Translations under genes and position numbers: made by a program
DNA from: Agrobacterium fabrum str. C58
GTDB lineage: Bacteria; Pseudomonadota; Alphaproteobacteria; Rhizobiales; Rhizobiaceae
Assembly (NCBI RefSeq): GCF_000092025.1
Contig: NC_003062.2
Location: 1,796,001 to 1,860,000, forward strand
Reading direction: 5' to 3'
DNA: 64,000 bases
Part shown: piece by piece, positions 28,104-37,840 of the stretch
Layout of the letters: the number at the start of each line of letters is the position of its first letter
How positions within the stretch are numbered: the stretch's first letter is position 1
Notes under the pieces: model-generated
What the model was told of the DNA's origin: nothing
Database searches by the model: none
Seen by the model: only the letters and a program-made list of their open reading frames with translations

Positions 28104-28667
28104 ATGAAAGTTTCAGACGTAGATATCCTCATCGTACCCGGTTACACCAATTCCGGCCCCGACCACTGGCAGACCCGCTGGGAGCGCAAGCTATCCACCG
28201 CGCGCCGGGTCGAGCAGGCGGAGTGGACCAAGCCCGTGAAGGCAGACTGGGTGGCGCGGCTGGTTGAAGAGGTGAACGCCGCTACCAAGCCCGTCGTGCT
28301 GGTTGCCCATTCGCTCGGTGTGCCGACCGTGATCCATGCCTTGCCTGAGATCGCCCATAAGGTCGTAGGCGCCGTTTTTGTTGCCCCGCCCGATGTCGCC
28401 AATCCGGATATCCGGCCGAAACACCTGATGACCTTCGGCCCCTACCCGCGCGATCCACTGCCGTTTCCGTCCATCACCATCGCCAGCCGCAACGATCCTT
28501 TCGGCACTTACGAACATGCCGACGACATCGCCAGCGCCTGGGGTTCCATGCTGGTGGATGCCGGCATGTCCGGCCACATCAACGCCGAGTCCGGCCATGG
28601 CCCGTGGCCCGAAGGCGGCATGGTGTTTGCCCAGTTCCTCAGCCGCCTGAAGACGCCCGAGACCTGA
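28104..28667 (+). CDS. Small serine hydrolase, RBBP9/YdeN family
   Basis: A 187-residue alpha/beta hydrolase of the RBBP9/YdeN group. The N-terminal motif ILIVPGYTNSGPDHWQT is diagnostic. The nucleophile is S70 in VAHSLGV and the likely base is the histidine of ESGHGPWPEG. Substrates are unknown for bacterial members. Start ATG 28104 is 36 bases inside the open frame and gives the conserved N-terminus. It separates purB from purC. Confidence 0.85.
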   Translation: MKVSDVDILIVPGYTNSGPDHWQTRWERKLSTARRVEQAEWTKPVKADWVARLVEEVNAATKPVVLVAHSLGVPTVIHALPEIAHKVVGAVFVAPPDVANPDIRPKHLMTFGPYPRDPLPFPSITIASRNDPFGTYEHADDIASAWGSMLVDAGMSGHINAESGHGPWPEGGMVFAQFLSRLKTPET

Positions 28668-28861
28668 CGATCCGGGCAAAGGCGCACCATGTCATGCCTT
28701 GGCCCTACCATACCGGGTGTTGTTGCTTCATGGCCCGACACAAGAATTGAAGGGAAGATCAGCGCGCCTCATTGTAGAATGCAGTCTTTTCCTTTAAGGG
28801 ACCGCTTCAAAGACCAAACTTAACGCCACCCGAATCGGCGTCAACCAAGAGACCTGCCATT

Positions 28862-29626
28862 ATGAACCGTCGCCGCCGTATTTACGAAGGCAAGGCCAAG
28901 ATCCTCTACGAAGGTCCGGAGCCAGGCACGCTTATCCAGTTCTTCAAGGACGATGCGACCGCCTTCAACAAGAAGAAGCACGAAGTCATCGACGGCAAGG
29001 GTGTGCTGAACAACCGCATCTGCGAATATGTCTTCACGCATCTGAACAAGATCGGTATTCCGACCCACTTCATCCGCCGCCTCAACATGCGCGAGCAGTT
29101 GATCAAGGAAGTGGAGATGATCCCGCTCGAGATCGTCGTGCGCAATGTCGCCGCCGGCTCGCTGTCCAAGCGCCTCGGCATCGAGGAAGGCGTGGTGCTG
29201 CCGCGCTCCATCATCGAGTTCTATTACAAGTCGGATGAGCTGGAAGACCCGATGGTCTCCGAAGAGCACATCACGGCTTTCGGCTGGGCCAACCCCGCCG
29301 AGCTTGACGACATCATGGCGCTTGCCATCCGCGTCAACGACTTCCTGTCCGGCCTCTTCCTCGGCGTCGGCATCCAGCTCGTCGATTTCAAGATCGAATG
29401 CGGCCGGCTGTTCGAAGGCGACATGATGCGCATCATCCTCGCCGACGAGATTTCGCCCGATAGCTGCCGCCTGTGGGACATCGAGACCCAGAAAAAGATG
29501 GACAAGGACCTGTTCCGCCGCGATCTGGGCGGGCTTGTGGAAGCCTATTCCGAAGTGGCGCGCCGTCTCGGCATCATCAATGAAAACGAACCGATCCGCG
29601 GCACCGGCCCAGTCCTCGTAAAGTGA
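28862..29626 (+). CDS. purC: SAICAR synthase
   Basis: A 254-residue enzyme joining aspartate to CAIR with ATP. Conserved blocks: [15 protein letters not shown] for ATP binding, [35 protein letters not shown] and [15 protein letters not shown] followed by [11 protein letters not shown]. Length is that of the small, single-domain bacterial type. A 194-bp gap upstream contains its promoter region. It heads purC-purS-purQ. Confidence 0.97.
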   Translation: MNRRRRIYEGKAKILYEGPEPGTLIQFFKDDATAFNKKKHEVIDGKGVLNNRICEYVFTHLNKIGIPTHFIRRLNMREQLIKEVEMIPLEIVVRNVAAGSLSKRLGIEEGVVLPRSIIEFYYKSDELEDPMVSEEHITAFGWANPAELDDIMALAIRVNDFLSGLFLGVGIQLVDFKIECGRLFEGDMMRIILADEISPDSCRLWDIETQKKMDKDLFRRDLGGLVEAYSEVARRLGIINENEPIRGTGPVLVK

Positions 29627-29680
29627 TATCGGCCTCGTAAAGTAATATTGGCTTCGTAGGGTAAATCAGGAGAAGATCAG

Positions 29681-29923
29681 GTGATCAAGGCACGGGTGAC
29701 TGTTACGCTGAAGAACGGCGTTCTCGATCCGCAGGGCAAGGCAATCGAAGGCGCGCTCGGCAGCCTCGGTTTTGATGGCGTCGGCCACGTCCGCCAGGGC
29801 AAGGTCTTCGATCTGGAACTGGAAGGCGCCGACAAGGCCAAGGCCGAAACCGATCTGAAGGCAATGTGCGAAAAGCTGCTGGCCAATACGGTCATCGAAA
29901 ACTACGCCATCAGCATTCTTTAA
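29681..29923 (+). CDS. purS: FGAM synthase subunit PurS
   Basis: An 80-residue protein with GTG start after AGGAGAAGATCAG. The sequence [20 protein letters not shown] and the [15 protein letters not shown] stretch are typical of PurS. It dimerises and bridges PurL and PurQ in the three-component FGAM synthase, which aminates FGAR in purine synthesis. It sits between purC and purQ, with 19 bases before purQ. Confidence 0.97.
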   Translation: MIKARVTVTLKNGVLDPQGKAIEGALGSLGFDGVGHVRQGKVFDLELEGADKAKAETDLKAMCEKLLANTVIENYAISIL

Positions 29924-29942
29924 GCTCCAGGAGCCGCTGCCC

Positions 29943-30614
29943 ATGAAATCCGCTGTCGTCCAACTTCCCGGCCTCAACCGCGACCGCGACATGATCGCGG
30001 CGCTGACGAAAATTTCCGGTCAGGCGCCCGTCACCATCTGGCAGACGGAAACGGATATTCCCGATGTCGACCTGATCGTCATTCCGGGCGGCTTCTCCTA
30101 TGGTGACTATCTGCGTTGCGGCGCAATCGCCGCCCGCATGCCGGTCATGCAGGCCATCCGCGAAAAGGCCGAACAGGGCGTCAAGGTCCTCGGCGTCTGC
30201 AACGGCTTCCAGATTCTGGTCGAAGCCGGCATGCTGCCGGGTGCGCTGATGCGCAATGCCTCGCTGAAATTCGTCTGCCGTGAAGTGAAGCTCGAAGTCG
30301 CCAATAACGACACTGAATTCACCCGCGCTTATGACAGGGGCCAGATCCTGCGCTGCCCTGTCGCCCATCACGACGGCAACTATTTCCTCGATACGGATGA
30401 GCTGAAGTCCGTGGAAGACAACCGTCAGGTCGTGTTCCGTTATGCTGAAGGCACCAACCCCAACGGCTCGCTGAACGATATTGCCGGCGTCATCAACGCC
30501 AAGGGCAATGTTCTCGGCATGATGCCGCATCCGGAAAACCTCATCGAAGCCGCCCATGGCGGCAATGACGGCCGCGGCCTCTTCGCTTCGGCACTCGGCG
30601 TCATCGCAGCCTGA
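29943..30614 (+). CDS. purQ: FGAM synthase glutaminase subunit PurQ
   Basis: A 223-residue class I glutamine amidotransferase. The nucleophile is C86 in LGVCNGFQ, with the histidine and glutamate of MMPHPENL completing the triad and the oxyanion segment [16 protein letters not shown] in the normal place. It supplies ammonia to PurL. The gene ends 8 bases before an intrinsic terminator, so purL, 3.3 kb away, needs its own promoter. Confidence 0.97.
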   Translation: MKSAVVQLPGLNRDRDMIAALTKISGQAPVTIWQTETDIPDVDLIVIPGGFSYGDYLRCGAIAARMPVMQAIREKAEQGVKVLGVCNGFQILVEAGMLPGALMRNASLKFVCREVKLEVANNDTEFTRAYDRGQILRCPVAHHDGNYFLDTDELKSVEDNRQVVFRYAEGTNPNGSLNDIAGVINAKGNVLGMMPHPENLIEAAHGGNDGRGLFASALGVIAA

Positions 30615-30621
30615 TGGACCG

Positions 30622-30646
30622 GGCGGGCTTCAAGCCCGCCTTTTTT
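30622..30646 (+). terminator. Terminator of purC-purS-purQ
   Basis: GGCGGGCTT-c-AAGCCCGCC is a strong stem with a very small loop followed by TTTTTT. It ends the pur transcript. Confidence 0.9.
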
Positions 30647-30693
30647 GATGCCCGTTCGCGGCTGCCGCTTCGGCCTCTCTTCTGGATGACCTG

Positions 30694-31098
30694 ATGTCTC
30701 TTGCTTTTCGACTGAATGCCTACAAAGCCACCGGACTGATCCTCGCAGCCGCCGCACTTGCCGCCTGCCAGCCGAAACCGCAGCCGGTCGCCTCCGTCTC
30801 CCGCGCTGCTTTGCCAACGATGGAGCGGATCGCGCTTGGTGCCAATGCCTGCTGGTTCAAATCGGGTGATGCGGCGTTCAAGGCCTATCGCCTCGCGCCG
30901 GAACTCAATTCTTTCTCGGGCCGCCCGCGCATCCTCCTCGTGCCGCGTAACAGCCCGGAATCGCGCCCCATGCTGGTGATCCAGGCAGAAGGCAACCCGG
31001 CAAAGCTCGATGCTTTCGGACCAGTGATGAGCGAAGCCATCTCCGGCCGCATCGCCACCGACGTTAAGCGCTGGGCGAATGGCGGCAAGGGCTGCTGA
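30694..31098 (+). CDS. Putative lipoprotein (134 aa)
   Basis: The N-terminal 25 residues form a lipoprotein signal with lipobox LAAC (cysteine near residue 25), so the product is probably anchored in a membrane facing the periplasm. The mature part of about 110 residues has two further cysteines (NACWFKSG and the terminal KGC) that might pair. No family is recognised. It lies after the pur terminator and has no obvious partner. Confidence 0.7.
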   Translation: MSLAFRLNAYKATGLILAAAALAACQPKPQPVASVSRAALPTMERIALGANACWFKSGDAAFKAYRLAPELNSFSGRPRILLVPRNSPESRPMLVIQAEGNPAKLDAFGPVMSEAISGRIATDVKRWANGGKGC

Positions 31099-31160
31099 TT
31101 AACGAACACGGAAACGGGCTCTCGGCGGGCGCATAGGTGAGATGCCAGCCTTGATGATGC

Positions 31161-31208
31161 CCTATCCTTCCTCATCCCTGTGCTTGTCACAGGAATGAGG
31201 GAATAGGC
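31161..31208. repeat. Palindromic element with CTTGT loop
   Basis: CCTCATCCCTGTG-cttgt-CACAGGAATGAGG (31170-31200) is an imperfect hairpin of 13 pairs, flanked by an outer CCTAT/ATAGG pairing. The central loop cttgt is the same as in the repeat at 2664, so it may be a diverged member of that family. Confidence 0.6.
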
Positions 31209-31235
31209 GGTGACGTTCCTCCAAGCGACCGGCAT

Positions 31236-31275
31236 AAAAAAACCCGCCGACGCCGGTTGGGAGTGGCGTGGCGGG
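31236..31275 (-). terminator. Terminator of the minus-strand DUF1127 gene
   Basis: On the minus strand CCCGCCACGCC and GGCGTCGGCGGG pair with a bulge around a loop of about ten bases and run into TTTTTTT. It lies 56 bases after the DUF1127 stop codon. Confidence 0.8.
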
Positions 31276-31330
31276 CTGCCGAATGGCTTGATGGTGCCGG
31301 GGAAAGAAGGCACCGCTCTCCGACAAAAAA

Positions 31331-31636
31331 TCAGAGGGACCGCGTCGGCCAGGAGAAAAGCTGAGATTTCGCAGCCTCCTTCATGGCCTCATCGCGCGTT
31401 ACCCCGATATCCTCCAGAAGATCGTCAGACAGCTCCCGCAAGGCGAACCGTCCGCGCCGTTTCAGGTGCCAGTGAAACACGCAGGCAATCATGCGACCAA
31501 TAAGCGTGCGGGCGATCTTGGCCGGAAACGGCGCCGGTGCGACCATGTCGCCGGCATCGCGGAACACGCGTTCCCGTTCGTAGCCATCAGGATAGAGTGT
31601 ATCCGCTGTCGAAAGGTATTGATCCATCTTGCGCAT
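31331..31636 (-). CDS. DUF1127 domain protein (101 aa)
   Basis: The C-terminal 45 residues carry the DUF1127 core, with the arginine-rich helix WHLKRRGRFALRELSDDLLEDIG and conserved L-x-D-I-G ending. DUF1127 proteins are small and basic; some bind RNA or affect phosphate and stress responses in Agrobacterium. The N-terminal half is variable. It is divergent from the MocR regulator gene, with 93 bp between, the arrangement typical of a regulator and its target. Confidence 0.82.
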   Translation of the reverse strand: MRKMDQYLSTADTLYPDGYERERVFRDAGDMVAPAPFPAKIARTLIGRMIACVFHWHLKRRGRFALRELSDDLLEDIGVTRDEAMKEAAKSQLFSWPTRSL

Positions 31637-31686
31637 ATTGCACCTATTGTCTCCGTGTGTTTGATGTCATTCAATGCAGACAATAA

Positions 31687-31729
31687 ATACAATTGACTTG
31701 AGAACAGATACAATGCATAAATTGTCACC
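31687..31729 (+). promoter_or_regulatory. Direct-repeat operator and promoter of the MocR gene
   Basis: ATACAATT at 31687-31694 and ATACAATG at 31708-31715 are direct repeats 21 bp apart, two helical turns, as expected for a MocR/GabR-type dimer. TTGACT at 31693-31698 and CATAAA at 31716-31721 give a promoter with a 17-base spacer that overlaps them. The predicted transcript start near 31728 would leave almost no leader before ATG 31730. Confidence 0.5.
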
Positions 31730-33148
31730 ATGACAAATTGGCTCCCTGACATCACCGAGGGCGACGGCCCGATTTACCTTCGCCTTGCCGATAGTATCGA
31801 AGGCGCGATTTCCGACGGAATCCTCCAGGCAGGCTCGAAACTGCCACCGCAGCGCAATCTCGCTTACGATCTCGGCGTAACAATCGGCACAATCAGCCGG
31901 GCCTATGGCCTTATTCACGAACGTGGCCTCGTCAGCGGCGAAGTCGGCCGCGGCACCTATGTCAATGAACGCAAGACCCCAGCGCCCTTATCGCCCGAGG
32001 AACCGTCCGTGTCGGCATTCGGTGGCACGCGCTACGCCCTCGACACCAGCGCCGAATTCCGCCTGAACACCACCGCAGCGCCGGATGTCGGCCAGAGCGT
32101 TCTGGTCGGTAAACACGTCGAGGCCCTTGCCAGAGAACATCCGTTCGAAATTTCCAACTACACCCGCACCTTTCCAGACAACTGGTGTATGGCGGGCGCC
32201 CGCTGGCTTTCCCAGAACGGCTGGTCGCCGAAACCGGAAAACATCGTCTCCACGCTCGGCGCCCATGCGGGGGTGATGAGCGTGGTGACCGCAATGACGG
32301 CGCCGGGTGACCGCATCGTCTTCGAGCCCGTCACCTATTCCCACATCAGCCGCAGCGCCACCCTTGCCGGGCGCCGCGTGACGCTGGTGGAGGTGGACGA
32401 AAAGGGTATCGTCCCCGATGATTTCGAGCGTGTCTGCGCCCAGCAACATCCCAAGATGATCTTCCTGATGTCAGCCGGCCAGAACCCCACCTGCGCCACC
32501 CTGCCCGAGGATCGGCGGCGGGCAATCGCCGATATTGCCCGCAGATACGGCGTATGGATCGTGGAGGACAATCTCTACGGTGCCATGACCCGCGAGGCGA
32601 TCCCGCTCATTGCGGAATTCGCACCCGATATCACCTTCGTTGTCGGTGGCCTGTCGAAATCCGTCGCCGCCGGTGTCAGGGGCGGCTGGGTTGCCTGCCC
32701 GGCGCAATTTTCATCGAGAATACGAATTTCGCATTCGATGTTGACCGGCGGATTGCCCTTCATGCTGGCCGAACTGAATGCGCGTCTCGTCAATAGCGGC
32801 GACGCAGATGATATCCGCAAGGATTGCATCGCCGAGATCAACGAGCGCGAGGCAATCGCCAGACGCATCTTTGCCGGGCTGGAATTCAACTCCCTGCCCG
32901 ATATCGCCTTCATGTGGCTGCGGCTGCCTGAACCCTGGCTGTCGGGCACCTTCCGCAATGCCGCCATGAAGGAAGGCGTACTGATCGACGACGAGGACGA
33001 GTTCAAGGCCGGCCGCTCGGAAAAGGTATTCCACCGCGTCCGCATCAGCTTTTCCGGCCCCTCCTCGCGCGAGGAACTGACGCATGCCTTTGGCATCCTG
33101 CGCAATCTGCTCGACAACGGTTCATCCGGCTATGAAAGCGAGGCGTAA
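31730..33148 (+). CDS. MocR-type regulator (GntR HTH fused to aminotransferase-like domain)
   Basis: A 472-residue fusion. Residues about 15-80 form a GntR winged helix (LADSIEGAISDGILQAGSKLP...GVTIGTISRAYGLIHERGLVSGEVGRGTYV) and about 110-465 a fold-type I aminotransferase domain. The PLP lysine is K310 in VVGGLSKSVAAGVRGGW, with the upstream SAGQNPTCAT and EDNLYG blocks of the PLP site. MocR proteins sense PLP or amino compounds and control neighbouring genes; here the divergent DUF1127 gene is the likely target. No Shine-Dalgarno site precedes the ATG. Confidence 0.92.
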   Translation: MTNWLPDITEGDGPIYLRLADSIEGAISDGILQAGSKLPPQRNLAYDLGVTIGTISRAYGLIHERGLVSGEVGRGTYVNERKTPAPLSPEEPSVSAFGGTRYALDTSAEFRLNTTAAPDVGQSVLVGKHVEALAREHPFEISNYTRTFPDNWCMAGARWLSQNGWSPKPENIVSTLGAHAGVMSVVTAMTAPGDRIVFEPVTYSHISRSATLAGRRVTLVEVDEKGIVPDDFERVCAQQHPKMIFLMSAGQNPTCATLPEDRRRAIADIARRYGVWIVEDNLYGAMTREAIPLIAEFAPDITFVVGGLSKSVAAGVRGGWVACPAQFSSRIRISHSMLTGGLPFMLAELNARLVNSGDADDIRKDCIAEINEREAIARRIFAGLEFNSLPDIAFMWLRLPEPWLSGTFRNAAMKEGVLIDDEDEFKAGRSEKVFHRVRISFSGPSSREELTHAFGILRNLLDNGSSGYESEA

Positions 33149-33260
33149 GCGGTGCCTGGCCGAGTCATTCCTGCAACACGATTCCTAAATCAGTAACTCA
33201 TTATTTACCGCACCAACAAATCTGCCATCCTTTCCCTACTTCGGAGCGGGGAATGATTCG

Positions 33261-33851
33261 ATGGCAGCATTCGGTTCCACATCCATCAGGGTACTGTTCG
33301 CTCTTGCAATGGTCTTTGCAGCATTTGTGCTTGCGGATGTCACATCGGCCATCGCCGCCGACGGTACGGTATTCGACGAACTGCGGTTCGGGGTCACAAC
33401 CTCTGTCACCAGCCGCGATAGCGGCGGTGAAGATGGCGCATTCCCGGCCTTTACCGCCTATTTTGATCCCTTTGCGAGCGCCTCAGCTGTCACCCTCGGC
33501 GAAAAACTCGCCCGCCCGCGTCTGCATCTGGGCGGCGAAATCGGCACCGAGGGAGAGGCGGATACCATTTACGGCGGCGTCAACTGGACCTTTGACCTCA
33601 ATCCGAAGATTTTCGTCGACCTTGGCTTTGGTGGCCTATGGCATGACGGCAGACTGAAAAACGGCCCTGGCGAAACGGGCGCGGAATTCGGTTGCCACCT
33701 GCTTTTTCATGAATATGCCGCTATCGGATATCGCTTCAACAGCAACTGGAATATTTCGACCCAGATCGAACACGCCTCCCATGCCAATCTGTGCGACGGC
33801 CCCAATGACGGGCTGACGCGTGTCGGACTTATGGTCGGCTACAAGTTCTGA
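33261..33851 (+). CDS. Acyloxyacyl hydrolase, PagL-like lipid A 3-O-deacylase
   Basis: A 196-residue outer-membrane protein. The first 33 residues are a signal peptide ending near TSAIAADG, followed by alternating strands typical of an eight-stranded beta-barrel and ending with VGLMVGYKF, an outer-membrane C-terminal aromatic. The PagL-type active site is seen in QIEHASHANLC with H171 and S173. The third catalytic residue cannot be placed with certainty. PagL removes a 3-O acyl chain from lipid A. GGGGA lies eight bases before the ATG. Confidence 0.75.
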   Translation: MAAFGSTSIRVLFALAMVFAAFVLADVTSAIAADGTVFDELRFGVTTSVTSRDSGGEDGAFPAFTAYFDPFASASAVTLGEKLARPRLHLGGEIGTEGEADTIYGGVNWTFDLNPKIFVDLGFGGLWHDGRLKNGPGETGAEFGCHLLFHEYAAIGYRFNSNWNISTQIEHASHANLCDGPNDGLTRVGLMVGYKF

Positions 33852-33965
33852 ATAAGCCAAGAAAGCAGCGTTTTGCCGGTAAAACTGCGCATTTTCCTGT
33901 CGCACGGAGAGGCCTCTTGCGCTAAAGAACCGGAAACTTTCCTCGGCTCGAACCGCGTGAGACCT

Positions 33966-36200
33966 ATGTCGATTTCAAACTCCATCAAGATCACCCCGGA
34001 ACTCGTTGCATCCCACGGGCTGAAGCCCGACGAATACCAGCGTATCCTCGACCTGATCGGACGGGAGCCCAGCTTTACCGAGCTTGGCATTTTCTCGGCC
34101 ATGTGGAACGAGCACTGCTCCTACAAGTCTTCGAAGAAGTGGCTGAAGACCCTGCCGACAACGGGTCCGCGCGTCATTCAGGGCCCCGGTGAAAATGCCG
34201 GCGTGGTGGATATTGACGATGGCGACTGCGTCGTCTTCAAGATGGAGAGCCACAACCACCCGTCCTATATCGAGCCCTATCAGGGTGCGGCAACCGGCGT
34301 CGGCGGCATCCTGCGTGACGTCTTCACCATGGGCGCACGCCCGATCGCCGCCATGAACGCCCTGCGTTTCGGTGCGCCGGATCATCCGAAGACCCGCCAC
34401 CTCGTCGCCGGCGTCGTCGCCGGTGTCGGCGGTTACGGCAACTCCTTCGGTGTGCCGACAGTTGGCGGCGAAGTGGAATTCGACCCGCGTTATAACGGCA
34501 ATATCCTCGTCAACGCCTTTGCCGCCGGTCTTGCCAAGTCCAATGCGATCTTCCTCTCGGAAGCCAAGGGCGTCGGCCTGCCGGTCGTTTATCTCGGTGC
34601 AAAGACCGGCCGCGACGGCGTTGGCGGCGCGACCATGGCCTCTGCCGAATTCGACGAGTCCATCGAAGAAAAGCGCCCGACGGTTCAAGTCGGCGACCCC
34701 TTCACCGAAAAGTGCCTGCTGGAAGCCTGCCTTGAGCTGATGAAGACCGGTGCGGTCATCGCCATTCAGGACATGGGTGCCGCCGGCCTCACCTGCTCCG
34801 CCGTCGAAATGGGCGCCAAGGGTGATCTCGGCATCGAACTGGACCTGAACGCCGTGCCGGTGCGCGAAGAGCGCATGACGGCTTACGAAATGATGCTGTC
34901 GGAAAGCCAGGAGCGCATGCTCATGGTTCTCGAGCCCTCCAAGGAAGAAGTCGCCAAGGCGATCTTCGTCAAATGGGGTCTGGACTTCGCCATCGTCGGC
35001 AAGACCACCGACGACCTGCGCTTCCGCGTGCTGCACAATGGCGAAGAAGTCGCCAACCTGCCGATCAAGGAACTCGGCGACGAGGCCCCCGAATACGACC
35101 GCCCGTGGACGCCAGCCAAGGTGCCCGCAGCGCTTTCGGAAACCGACATCCCCGAAGCCGACATTGCCGATGCGCTGGTGTCGCTCGTTGGTTCGGCCAA
35201 CAACTCCTCGCGCCGCTGGGTTTACGAACAGTATGACACGCTGATCCAGGGCAATTCCCTGCAGCTGCCGGGCGGTGATGCCGGCGTGGTGCGCGTCGAA
35301 GGCCATGACAAGAAGGCGCTCGCTTTCTCCTCCGACGTGACCCCGCGTTATGTCGAGGCCGATGCCTTCGAAGGCGGCAAGCAGGCGGTCGCCGAATGCT
35401 GGCGCAACATTACCGCAACTGGTGCTCTGCCGCTGGCGGCCACCGACAACCTCAATTTCGGCAATCCGGAAAAGCCCGAAATCATGAGCCAGCTGGTCCA
35501 TGCCATCAAGGGCATCGGCGAGGCCTGCCGCGTGCTGGAATTCCCGATCGTTTCCGGCAACGTCTCGCTCTACAACGAGACCAATGGTCAGGCGATCCTG
35601 CCCACCCCCACCATCGGCGGCGTTGGCCTGCTGAAGGACTGGGGCCGCATGGCGCGCATCCGTTTCGCGGCTGCCGACGAGGTGGTACTCTTGGTTGGCG
35701 CACCTGCTGGCCTCGGCACCCACATTGCCCAGTCGGTCTATATGCGTGATGTTCACGGCCGCACCGATGGCCCGGCGCCGCATGTCGATCTCATCGCCGA
35801 GAAGAAGAACGGCGATTTCGTCCGTGGTCTCATCACTGAAGGTCTCACCACCGCCGTTCACGATTGCTCCTCTGGCGGTCTGGCACTCGCTGTTGCCGAA
35901 ATGGCGATTTCATCCGGCATCGGCGCAACGATCGATGCGGTCGAAGGCCATAATCCGATCCTCACCTTCTATGGCGAAGATCAGGCCCGTTACGTCCTGA
36001 CCGTCAAGAAGTCCGATCTCGACAAGGTGCGGGCGGCGGCCAAGGCGGCCGGTGTTTCCTGCCCTCTTATTGGCACTACCGGTGGTTCCACCGTAAAGCT
36101 GGGCACGGCGCGCGCTGTCGAGATTAAAGAATTGCACTTGGCCTATGAATCGTGGTTCCCTCAGTTCATGGACGGCGAAACTTTGATTGCCGCAGAATGA
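33966..36200 (+). CDS. purL: FGAM synthase large subunit PurL
   Basis: A 744-residue enzyme, the small-type PurL that works with PurS and PurQ. It converts FGAR, ATP and ammonia to FGAM. Conserved blocks include [52 protein letters not shown] across two adjoining strands, and [13 protein letters not shown]. The frame opens 31 codons earlier but [13 protein letters not shown] is the normal N-terminus. It is separated from purQ by 3.3 kb of unrelated genes and directly followed by bolA. Confidence 0.97.
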   Translation: MSISNSIKITPELVASHGLKPDEYQRILDLIGREPSFTELGIFSAMWNEHCSYKSSKKWLKTLPTTGPRVIQGPGENAGVVDIDDGDCVVFKMESHNHPSYIEPYQGAATGVGGILRDVFTMGARPIAAMNALRFGAPDHPKTRHLVAGVVAGVGGYGNSFGVPTVGGEVEFDPRYNGNILVNAFAAGLAKSNAIFLSEAKGVGLPVVYLGAKTGRDGVGGATMASAEFDESIEEKRPTVQVGDPFTEKCLLEACLELMKTGAVIAIQDMGAAGLTCSAVEMGAKGDLGIELDLNAVPVREERMTAYEMMLSESQERMLMVLEPSKEEVAKAIFVKWGLDFAIVGKTTDDLRFRVLHNGEEVANLPIKELGDEAPEYDRPWTPAKVPAALSETDIPEADIADALVSLVGSANNSSRRWVYEQYDTLIQGNSLQLPGGDAGVVRVEGHDKKALAFSSDVTPRYVEADAFEGGKQAVAECWRNITATGALPLAATDNLNFGNPEKPEIMSQLVHAIKGIGEACRVLEFPIVSGNVSLYNETNGQAILPTPTIGGVGLLKDWGRMARIRFAAADEVVLLVGAPAGLGTHIAQSVYMRDVHGRTDGPAPHVDLIAEKKNGDFVRGLITEGLTTAVHDCSSGGLALAVAEMAISSGIGATIDAVEGHNPILTFYGEDQARYVLTVKKSDLDKVRAAAKAAGVSCPLIGTTGGSTVKLGTARAVEIKELHLAYESWFPQFMDGETLIAAE

Positions 36201-36216
36201 ATTAAGGAGAAACACC

Positions 36217-36450
36217 ATGCCCATGAAACCCGGCGACATTGAAGACATGATTAAGGCGGGAATTCCCGGGGCAAAGGTCACGATCCGCGATCTGGCCGGT
36301 GATGGCGACCATTACGCGGCGGAGGTCGTTGCGGAAGCATTCAAGGGCAAGACCCGCGTGCAGCAGCACCAGATGGTCTATGATGCGCTGAAGGGCAATA
36401 TGGGCGGCGTTCTGCACGCCCTTGCCCTGCAGACCTCTGCTCCCGAATGA
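36217..36450 (+). CDS. bolA: BolA-family protein
   Basis: A 77-residue BolA/IbaG-like protein. It has the class II KH-like fold with a candidate cluster-binding histidine in DGDHYAAEVV and the C-terminal helix KTRVQQHQMVYDALKGNMGG. BolA proteins pair with monothiol glutaredoxins in Fe-S trafficking; grxD follows 1.8 kb downstream. Start ATG 36217 follows AAGGAG by eight bases; the longer frame from 36187 overlaps purL. Confidence 0.93.
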   Translation: MPMKPGDIEDMIKAGIPGAKVTIRDLAGDGDHYAAEVVAEAFKGKTRVQQHQMVYDALKGNMGGVLHALALQTSAPE

Positions 36451-36520
36451 TTGTGGCCGTGAACGTGCCGGCAAAACAGCTTCACTGTCCCGCCGACGCA
36501 TAAAGGCCCCGGACTAAATC

Positions 36521-36554
36521 AAAGGCCCGCGTGATGCTCTCACGCGGGCCTTTT
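36521..36554. terminator. Bidirectional terminator between bolA and the minus-strand hydrolase
   Basis: AAAGGCCCGCGTGA and TCACGCGGGCCTTT form a perfect 14-base stem around TGCTC, with T-runs in both directions. The neighbours converge here. Confidence 0.92.
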
Positions 36555-36581
36555 CATGTCAGGCAGAAGGGATAACGCCGC

Positions 36582-37730
36582 TTACAAAGCAGGCGGGCTC
36601 TGCGATTCCAGATCGGCAAAGGATGCGGCCGGCAGGGGCCCCGCCGTCAAAAGGGTGAAATCGTAACCGGATCTGCGATCCGGCCCGAGAACATATTGCC
36701 GGTGCATGCGCAGAAAATTGCGCTTGTTCTTTTTGTAGCGCTCCGGTGAGAGCGAATGCTTGAAACGGATCGGCACGATCTTCGGCTGCGGCGCGTCTTT
36801 GTGGCCGGTCAAAGCGACGGTGTTGCACCGGTAGAGGTGGATGGGATCGGTCAGGCACTGGATGTCGAACCATGTCACATCAGGATGACGCGCGATTGCG
36901 CCGATGCTCTCGCGAAGCCTCTCCGCACTCGACAGGAACGCACATTGCAGCGCGGCACCGCCCAACGTCGCGAAAGACAGCTTGCGGCCATCCAGCGCGT
37001 CGGGTTTCAGCTCCAGCACACGGCCGATGACCGCGAGCGCGAGGCTGGCACCCATGCTGTGCGACACCACCAGAACCTCATCCGAGGGCTCTTCAAGCGC
37101 CGTCACCACAAGTGCCGCCCTCTCCTCGATCCAGTCACGGGCAATAGGTTCATTGCGGCCGACCGCGAGCGCGAAACGCCAATCCGCATAAAGATGCAAA
37201 GTGTGAAATCGCTCCGCGAAAGGCAGGAACGCCTTCACGAAAAACAGGGCCGCAGCGGGAATGCTGACCACCAGAAGCCAGAGCGGCAGGCTGAAAAGCC
37301 ATGGCGAGAGCGCAATGCCGGCAGCAAGCGCGCCGCCGGCAAGCATCAGCAGGAACGGGAAGATGAAGAACAGCCCAAAACGCCAGGCATGGCGCAGATA
37401 ACGCGCCGCACCGCCCTCACTGACGATGCCCGCCCCGGCCTTGAAACCCAACCAGATCTGCCGCCACACGGACGCATCCCGCAGCTGCGAGATGACATCG
37501 TTATGGTCATAGACGACGATATCCGAACGCGTGCTCCAATTTCCCGCCGAAGCCTCCACCGTGAAGGCTTCGCCAGCCGGCCTGCTCTCCCGCGGCCCCA
37601 CGGCATAATTGACGTCCCACGTCTTTCCCGCCAGCGCTGCGGCGCGCTGGTAGCGCAGATGATGGGCAGCCGCATCGAGCGGATCGAAACCGGGGAAATA
37701 AAGAACAAGTCGTGACTTGACGGTCGGCAT
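36582..37730 (-). CDS. Membrane-associated alpha/beta hydrolase-like protein (382 aa)
   Basis: It begins MPTVKSRLVLYFPGFDPLDAAAHH, a lipase-like first strand. A central hydrophobic stretch of about 60 residues (near 118-180) forms two transmembrane helices. After these, VLVVSHSMGASLAL carries the G/S-H-S-M-G nucleophile elbow of a serine hydrolase, and the C-terminal part has further strands but no clear catalytic histidine that I can place. The domain split by a membrane hairpin is unusual. Substrate is unknown. Confidence 0.7.
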   Translation of the reverse strand: MPTVKSRLVLYFPGFDPLDAAAHHLRYQRAAALAGKTWDVNYAVGPRESRPAGEAFTVEASAGNWSTRSDIVVYDHNDVISQLRDASVWRQIWLGFKAGAGIVSEGGAARYLRHAWRFGLFFIFPFLLMLAGGALAAGIALSPWLFSLPLWLLVVSIPAAALFFVKAFLPFAERFHTLHLYADWRFALAVGRNEPIARDWIEERAALVVTALEEPSDEVLVVSHSMGASLALAVIGRVLELKPDALDGRKLSFATLGGAALQCAFLSSAERLRESIGAIARHPDVTWFDIQCLTDPIHLYRCNTVALTGHKDAPQPKIVPIRFKHSLSPERYKKNKRNFLRMHRQYVLGPDRRSGYDFTLLTAGPLPAASFADLESQSPPAL

Positions 37731-37840
37731 GCATAAACCTTCAGGCTGGAGACACCCGAAAGGATCGCTTGATACAGTGGGCGATGCACGTATAGTAAAA
37801 ATCGCGACGGAAATATGATTTATTTGGTGGTGGGGGAATT

